Below, piece after piece: positions 6,803 through 10,618 of a stretch of 10,618 nt of DNA. Position 1 is the first letter of the stretch. Each line of letters starts with the position of its first letter. The position numbers and the translations under genes were made by a program. The notes beneath the pieces are model-generated. The model was given only the letters and a program-made list of their open reading frames with translations, was not told the origin of the DNA and did no database searches. The DNA is from CAYJPV01 sp964396055 (lineage in GTDB: Bacteria; Acidobacteriota; Vicinamibacteria; Vicinamibacterales; JAKQTR01), in assembly GCA_964396055.1 (NCBI GenBank), contig CAYNDV010000151.1, positions 1 through 10,618 on the forward strand, written 5' to 3'.

Positions 6803-7789
6803 GTGCGAGACGCCCCGCCCGCGGCCCCGGGCCCCTGCGTGCAGCCCCGCCGGTTCGATGCCGGCAATCCCGCCGGCGAACGCCGCACCTGGTGGGTCAT
6901 CGCGCTGACCTCGGCGACCATGGTCGTCGAGATCACCGCCGGCTGGCTCTTCGGGTCGATGGCCCTGCTGGCCGACGGCTGGCACATGAGTTCGCACGCC
7001 GTGGCGCTTGGCATCACGGCCGTCTCGTACCTGCTGGCGCGGCGCCTCGCGCACGACGCGCGCTTCGCGTTCGGCACCTGGAAGATCGAAATCCTGGGCG
7101 GGTTCGGCAGCGCCATCCTCCTCGTGGTGGTGGCGCTGCACATGGCCACCGAGTCGGTGCGGCGCCTCTGGCACCCGGTCGCCATCAGCTTCGACCAGGC
7201 CATCGTCGTGGCCGTCATCGGCCTTGCCGTGAACGTGGTGAGCGCGATGCTGCTTGCCGGCCACGATCACGATCACGATCACGGCCATGGCCACGACGCG
7301 CCCGAGCGCCGCCATGCCGGTCATCACGGCGACCTCAACCTGCGCGCCGCCTACATCCACGTGGTCGCCGATGCCACGACGTCGGTGCTGGCGATCGCCG
7401 CGCTGACCGGCGGGAAGTACGCGGGCTTGAACTGGCTCGACCCCGTCATGGGCATCGTGGGGGCGGTGATCGTCTGCGTGTGGGCGGTGGGACTGTTGCG
7501 CGAGACCAGCCGGGTGCTGCTCGACCGCGAGATGGACGTCCCGCTGGTGCGCGAGATCCGCGCCGCGATCGAGGCGGACGGCGTCAGCCACGTCCGCGAC
7601 CTGCACGTCTGGCGGATCGGCCGCCGACGCTTCGCCGCCGTCGTGACGATTGAGACGGCTCCCGGGTACGAGGCGCGCGACGCGCGGGCGCGATTGGCCG
7701 CGCACGAGGAACTGGCGCACCTCACCGTGGAAGTCCACCACCGCCCGGACGCGGTCGAGGCCCGGCCAACCGCACCGCCTGGCGCGTAG
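6803..7789 (+). CDS. dmeF: CDF metal efflux transporter, DmeF-like
   Basis: A 328-residue inner-membrane cation diffusion facilitator that should export divalent metal, by family most likely cobalt or nickel, in exchange for protons. Six membrane segments fit at about 31-50, 52-78, 97-116, 132-152, 182-203 and 210-232. The TM2 metal site is H61xxxH65 (GWHMSSH) and the TM5 site is H186xxxD190 (HVVAD). A His/Asp-rich cytoplasmic loop (154-176) contains alternating His-Asp pairs, and its DNA has three tandem CACGAT hexamers at 7262-7279. The cytoplasmic domain (245-314) holds DLHVW (266-270). The start is taken as GTG 6803, 10 nt after metG. GTG 6839 is an alternative. Co-location with metG is probably read-through from one promoter rather than shared function. 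Symbol is by resemblance. Confidence 0.85.
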   Translation: MRDAPPAAPGPCVQPRRFDAGNPAGERRTWWVIALTSATMVVEITAGWLFGSMALLADGWHMSSHAVALGITAVSYLLARRLAHDARFAFGTWKIEILGGFGSAILLVVVALHMATESVRRLWHPVAISFDQAIVVAVIGLAVNVVSAMLLAGHDHDHDHGHGHDAPERRHAGHHGDLNLRAAYIHVVADATTSVLAIAALTGGKYAGLNWLDPVMGIVGAVIVCVWAVGLLRETSRVLLDREMDVPLVREIRAAIEADGVSHVRDLHVWRIGRRRFAAVVTIETAPGYEARDARARLAAHEELAHLTVEVHHRPDAVEARPTAPPGA

Positions 7790-7795
7790 GCGCGT

Positions 7796-8056
7796 CTATT
7801 CCTCCGGGGCGTCGGCCGCCTCGTCGGCCGCGGCCGCCGCGGCGACCTCATCAGCCGCCAGCACCTCTTCCGCCCGCTCCACATCGTCGGCGTTCACGCA
7901 GACGTTCGCGCCCCTGACCAGCGACAACGCGGGGTCCACCGACCCGCAGTCGTCCGAGGTGACCAGCGCCTCGATGCCCCTGGCCTCGAGCACGCTTCTG
8001 ATGACTTCCGCTTCGTGACGGTAGTTCAGGCGGCGGATCACGACCAGCTCAGACAT
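7796..8056 (-). CDS. DUF2007 family protein
   Basis: An 86-residue protein of the DUF2007 type (small predicted signal-transducing domain). The pattern is visible in ELVVIRRLNYRHEAEVIRSVLEARGI (about residues 3-28), GVEALVTSDD-like beta strand, and ANVCVNADDVERAEEVLA, a ferredoxin-like alpha/beta fold that may bind a peptide or ligand. The C-terminus is a low-complexity Ala/Glu/Asp tail. Its ATG overlaps the TGA of the membrane protein by one base (TGATG), with a strong GGGAGG just upstream, so the two are translationally coupled. Its stop is 6 bp from that of the CDF gene on the other strand, with no visible terminator. No specific role can be assigned. Confidence 0.82.
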   Translation of the reverse strand: MSELVVIRRLNYRHEAEVIRSVLEARGIEALVTSDDCGSVDPALSLVRGANVCVNADDVERAEEVLAADEVAAAAAADEAADAPEE

Positions 8057-9255
8057 CACGTCCTCCCGGTGTGCCTTGCCTCGAGCGCCCAGAAGATCAG
8101 GCCGAGCGCGGCGGCAGGCACGTACAACAGCAGCGCGCCGTCCCCCGCGTAGCGTTCGACCTGGCCATCGAGCAGCGGAATGCGGCCGACGACGTTCGCC
8201 ACGATCACCGTCAACGCCACGATTGGAGCCGGCCCGAGGGCCGTGCTCGGGTCGAAGTCGCGTGTCTCGGCCACCACCCAGAGGCCGAGGGCAGCGCACC
8301 CGACGGCCAGGCACCAGATTCGGGCGGTGTCCCACGCCGAGACGTGCAGCGCGAGGGGCGCGCAGGCCACGGCCAGGACGGCGAGGCCGGCCCGACGTCG
8401 TCCCGGTGGGGAAGCCCACGCCCAGGCGGCGAACAACACAGCCTGCAGGGCCGGCAGCACGGCGAGCACGATGGCGCTGTCGGTCAGCCGCCCCGGCAGG
8501 TGGCGCCACTGCGCGGCCACGTTCTGAACGAGGCTCGTCGTCAGCCATTCGGGGACGAACACGTCCATGCCGCCCTGGACGAAGGGATAGCGGTGCAGCC
8601 GCAGCTGCAGCAGCTTCCGCAGGCCTGCCTGATCGGTGACGGCCGTATCGACGGCAGCCACGACGACGAAGGCGGCCACCGGCAGGAGCCACGCGAAGCG
8701 GGCCGCGTGTCTGCCGGGCGGCGACGGGGTCGACCACGCGGTCAGGGCCAGCAGCGGGACAGTGACGACCAGGGTGCTTTCGTGGACGAACAGACTGGCC
8801 GTGGCCAGCAGCGCCGCCGGCCAGGCGGCGCCCCGCAGCGCGAGCCAGACGGCTGCGGCCGCGATCACCAGCACCACATGATCGAGATAGCCCATCAGGT
8901 GGCCGAGGGTGACGACGAAGGGGGAGGTGAGCCAGGCTGCGGCGAGCAGGACGACGTGGCGGTTCCAGCCGGCGCGGGCGACGGTGCGGAGGGCGATGGC
9001 GAGCAGGACGGCCGAGAGCACCGCGAAGGTCCCGTAGGACACGGCCGTGATGGCGCCTTCGGTGTGCAGGTCGACGCCGAACGCCGACCCCCCGCGCAGC
9101 AGCGCGCCGCCCAGGCCGCGGCGCACGAACCCGAACCGGTAGTCGAGCAGCCAGTGGGCCTCGGCGAAGTCGTTGGGCGGACGGATGGCGCGCAGCGCCG
9201 TCGCCGCGTACGCCCCGCAGAGGCACGACACGGCCAGCACCCTGGTTGCGCGCAT
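8056..9255 (-). CDS. Polytopic membrane protein of unknown function
   Basis: A 399-residue hydrophobic protein with an N-terminal signal-like helix and about nine to ten membrane segments. I do not recognise a named family. Distinctive features are an amphipathic first loop rich in charged and aromatic residues (NDFAEAHWLLDYRFGFVRRGLGG, about 28-50), a central HLMGYLDHVVLV, and SLFVHESTLVV with an acidic residue after His. A first extracytoplasmic loop with acidic and aromatic residues, followed by many helices, resembles GT-C-type glycosyltransferases or lipid-carrier enzymes, but no DxD-type motif is convincing. That comparison is only a suggestion. The ATG at 9255 has GGGGAGGA 9 nt upstream. 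The gene begins 19 bp after the epimerase stop and ends overlapping the DUF2007 start, so it is the middle cistron of an operon. Confidence 0.75.
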   Translation of the reverse strand: MRATRVLAVSCLCGAYAATALRAIRPPNDFAEAHWLLDYRFGFVRRGLGGALLRGGSAFGVDLHTEGAITAVSYGTFAVLSAVLLAIALRTVARAGWNRHVVLLAAAWLTSPFVVTLGHLMGYLDHVVLVIAAAAVWLALRGAAWPAALLATASLFVHESTLVVTVPLLALTAWSTPSPPGRHAARFAWLLPVAAFVVVAAVDTAVTDQAGLRKLLQLRLHRYPFVQGGMDVFVPEWLTTSLVQNVAAQWRHLPGRLTDSAIVLAVLPALQAVLFAAWAWASPPGRRRAGLAVLAVACAPLALHVSAWDTARIWCLAVGCAALGLWVVAETRDFDPSTALGPAPIVALTVIVANVVGRIPLLDGQVERYAGDGALLLYVPAAALGLIFWALEARHTGRT

Positions 9256-9274
9256 CGGACGTTGTCCTCCCCGG

Positions 9275-10414
9275 CTAGCTGCCCGTCTTCACCACGCCAA
9301 TACCGGGCCTGGGGCTGATCACCACCTTGCCGTCCACCACCTTGGTGCCGTCGAAGATGTCGTTCGAGATGAGCAGGGCCCCGTCGAGGTCGGCCCAGTC
9401 GACGGCGGGCGACAGGTGCGAGGCGGCCGAGATGGCGCACGAGGTCTCGGTCATGCACCCCAGCATCACGGACATGCCGAGCGCCCGGGCCAGGGTGATC
9501 ATCTTGTGGGCCTCACGAAGGCCCGTCGACTTCATCAGCTTGATGTTGATGCCGCTGTACACGCCCAGAGCCTTGCGGACATCGGGCAGGCGCTGCACGC
9601 CCTCGTCGCCCAGGATGGGCAGGGGGCTGCGCTCGGTGAGCCACGCGAGATCGTCGATCCGGTCCTTGGGCAGCGGCTGCTCGACGTACTGGAAGCCCCG
9701 CTCCTTCAGCCAGTGCAGCATGTCGAGGGCCACCTGGCGGTCGGTCCAGCCCTGGTTGGCGTCACCCGTCAACGGGACGTTCGTCACCGACCGGATGGCC
9801 TCGACCATCGCCTTGTCGGTGTCGCGGCCGAGCTTGATCTTGAGGACCTTGTACTCGGCGGCTTCCTTCGTCTTGGCCTTCACGACCTCCGGCGTGTCGA
9901 TGCCGATCGTGAAGGTCGTCACGGGCGCCCGCGCCGGGTCGAAGCCCCAGATGTGGTACCAGGGCTGCTTCAGCAGCTTGCCCACCAGGTCGTGCAGGGC
10001 GATGTCCACGCACGCCTTGGCAGCGGGGTTCCCCGGGGCGAGGCCGTCGACATACGCCAGGATGGCCTCGAGGCCGAAGGGGTCGGCGAAGCGCGACAGG
10101 TCGACCTTTGCCAGGAACGCCAGCACCGAATCGTGTGACTCGCCGAGGTACGGCGGCATCGAGGCTTCGCCGTAGCCGACGACACCGTCGTACTCGATTT
10201 CCGTCAGCACCACCGGGGTCGTCGTCCGGGAACTCACGGCAACCGTGAAGACGTGCCTGAGCTGGAGGGTGTAGGGCCTGAAGCGCAGCGTCATGCGCGG
10301 CCGGGCGCCGCCGCCGGTCTGCGCGGATGCCTGGAACCATGGACCGGCCGGCACCATCAGGGAACCGGCGGCGATCGACGAATGGCGAAGGAAATCACGA
10401 CGCGTCTGGCTCAT
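9275..10414 (-). CDS. Tat-exported dipeptide epimerase (enolase superfamily)
   Basis: A 379-residue enzyme of the muconate-lactonizing subgroup, most like L-Ala-D/L-Glu dipeptide epimerases. Catalytic residues are visible: the KxK pair K192 and K194 (VLKIKLG), metal ligands D218 (GDANQGW), E245 (VEQP) and D270 (GDEG), and the opposing Lys K292 (NIKLMKSTG). A DxD motif (D342, D344 in ADLDG) is the signature that binds the dipeptide amino group. The N-terminus is a clear twin-arginine signal (TRRDFLRHSSIAAG, cleavage likely near residue 32), so the folded protein should be exported. The ATG at 10414 is chosen over upstream ATGs because it starts the Tat motif and lies 6 nt after a -10 box. Substrate specificity is inference; a periplasmic location is unusual for murein-peptide recycling. 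Confidence 0.9.
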   Translation of the reverse strand: MSQTRRDFLRHSSIAAGSLMVPAGPWFQASAQTGGGARPRMTLRFRPYTLQLRHVFTVAVSSRTTTPVVLTEIEYDGVVGYGEASMPPYLGESHDSVLAFLAKVDLSRFADPFGLEAILAYVDGLAPGNPAAKACVDIALHDLVGKLLKQPWYHIWGFDPARAPVTTFTIGIDTPEVVKAKTKEAAEYKVLKIKLGRDTDKAMVEAIRSVTNVPLTGDANQGWTDRQVALDMLHWLKERGFQYVEQPLPKDRIDDLAWLTERSPLPILGDEGVQRLPDVRKALGVYSGINIKLMKSTGLREAHKMITLARALGMSVMLGCMTETSCAISAASHLSPAVDWADLDGALLISNDIFDGTKVVDGKVVISPRPGIGVVKTGS

Positions 10415-10420
10415 GGGGGG

Positions 10421-10429
10421 ACTATAGCA
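10421..10429 (-). promoter_or_regulatory. Extended -10 promoter for the epimerase operon, leaderless-type
   Basis: On the - strand the sequence reads TGCTATAGT, an extended -10 element with TATAGT at the complement of 10421-10426. Six C residues separate it from the ATG at 10414, placing the transcript start at or beside the start codon. No Shine-Dalgarno is present. The -35 region at 17-bp spacing (complement of 10444-10449) is weak (TTCTGT) and is itself part of a 7-bp tandem repeat. Confidence 0.55.
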
Positions 10430-10442
10430 GGGGGGGAGGCAG

Positions 10443-10477
10443 GACAGAAGACAGAAGCAAGAAGCAAGAAGCAAGAA
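10443..10477. repeat. 7-bp tandem array, GACAGAA x2 then GCAAGAA x3
   Basis: Five heptamers in register: two GACAGAA (10443-10456) and three GCAAGAA (10457-10477), differing by a two-base change. They sit immediately upstream of the epimerase -10 box and cover its presumed -35 and upstream region. The array is purine-only apart from C on the + strand, so the - strand is a pyrimidine-rich tract. Confidence 0.92.
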
Positions 10478-10480
10478 GGG

Positions 10481-10503
10481 GTCACGCTGTCACGCTGTAC
10501 GCT
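10481..10503. repeat. Short tandem repeat GTCACGCT x2 plus GTACGCT
   Basis: Two perfect 8-bp copies (10481-10488, 10489-10496) are followed by a 7-bp copy lacking the C (10497-10503). It lies between the 7-bp array and the right hairpin element. Confidence 0.85.
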
Positions 10504-10505
10504 GG

Positions 10506-10555
10506 CGGGCGCGGCGTATGGCAGGGCTGAAGCCCTGCACTACACACCGCGCCCG
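10506..10555. repeat. Right copy of the palindromic element, with an outer stem
   Basis: The inner palindrome GCAGGGCT-GA-AGCCCTGC is at 10521-10538. It is part of the 26 bp (10520-10545) that is the exact reverse complement of 41-66. Around it, CGGGCGCGG at 10506-10514 pairs perfectly with CCGCGCCCG at 10547-10555, giving a second, outer 9-bp stem separated from the inner one by an asymmetric internal loop of 6 and 8 nt. The left copy lacks this outer stem. No T-run follows on either strand, so a simple intrinsic terminator is unlikely. Confidence 0.9.
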
Positions 10556-10563
10556 TCGAACTT

Positions 10564-10612
10564 CTCTAGCCTCTAGCCTCTAGCCTCTAGCCTCTAGCCT
10601 CTAGCCTCTAGC
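10564..10612. repeat. 7-bp tandem array, unit CTCTAGC (inverted GCTAGAG)
   Basis: Seven perfect copies of CTCTAGC, the reverse complement of the GCTAGAG unit at 1-40. It ends in CCCCAT at the window edge and is separated from the right hairpin 26-mer by 18 bp. In the left copy no such spacer exists. Confidence 0.97.
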
Positions 10613-10618
10613 CCCCAT

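Noticed and set aside
4993..7218. 741-codon - strand open frame
   Set aside because: It lies opposite the FmdB-like, metG and CDF genes, all of which match known families. The residue composition is shadow-like.
8071..10138. Long + strand open frames opposite the epimerase operon
   Set aside because: These are antisense to confidently identified genes and are low-complexity Arg/Gly/His-rich translations typical of high-GC shadows.
1..10618. Composite transposon or integrative element spanning the window
   Set aside because: Despite inverted ends there is no transposase, integrase or target-site duplication that can be seen, and the contents are largely housekeeping genes.
1..10618. CRISPR array
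   Set aside because: The tandem repeats have 7-8 bp units with no spacers between them, and no cas-like gene is present.

Overview
This is a GC-rich bacterial chromosomal window of ordinary metabolic and housekeeping genes. Most real ORFs have very high G/C at codon third positions. I would place it in Acidobacteriota, class Vicinamibacteria (the Luteitalea/Vicinamibacter side), with moderate confidence. The reasons are the overall gene character, an exported sorbosone-dehydrogenase-like protein, an atypical short MetRS, and a dispersed hairpin repeat with the core GGGCTTCAGCCC that I associate with that group. There is no rRNA, tRNA, CRISPR array, transposase or phage gene.

Layout, left to right. 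Positions 1-66 hold a 7-bp tandem array (GCTAGAG) followed by a short palindromic hairpin. Next is queG on the + strand (75-1136), for epoxyqueuosine reductase. Positions 1137-1578 are a poorly explained stretch holding at most one small hypothetical ORF, which may be broken by a stop codon. The + strand pair DUF4160-DUF2442 follows (1579-2065) and resembles a compact toxin-antitoxin-like cassette. A secreted PQQ-type sugar/sorbosone dehydrogenase lies on the - strand (2078-3220). Across a 69-bp intergenic gap, an exported M49-like (dipeptidyl peptidase III-like) metallopeptidase reads the other way (3290-4972). A + strand run FmdB-type zinc ribbon, metG, DmeF-like CDF metal exporter follows (4995-7789). 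Converging on it is a three-gene - strand operon: Tat-exported dipeptide epimerase (9275-10414), a polytopic membrane protein (8056-9255) and a DUF2007 protein (7796-8056). Positions 10415-10618 hold the operon promoter, a second 7-bp array, and an inverted copy of the left-end repeat ensemble.

Two patterns cut across the genes. First, the three genes that appear to head transcription units (DUF4160, FmdB-like, epimerase) each have a recognisable -10 box only 6-8 nt before the ATG and no Shine-Dalgarno. This suggests leaderless mRNAs. Downstream or cistron-internal genes such as DUF2442, DUF2007 and the membrane protein have clear GGAGG-type sites. Second, unrelated tandem repeats that share a 7-bp period occur at four places (1-40, 5241-5275, 10443-10477, 10564-10612), always close to gene starts. 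The outer two are accompanied by a 26-bp sequence present in perfect inverted orientation at the two ends of the window.

Functionally, the exported metallopeptidase and Tat-exported epimerase both point to peptide handling outside the cytoplasm, and the dehydrogenase to periplasmic sugar oxidation. I do not see a clearly new multi-gene defence or biosynthetic system here. The most unusual signals are the repeat architecture, the promoter style, and active-site variants in MetRS and the CDF transporter.
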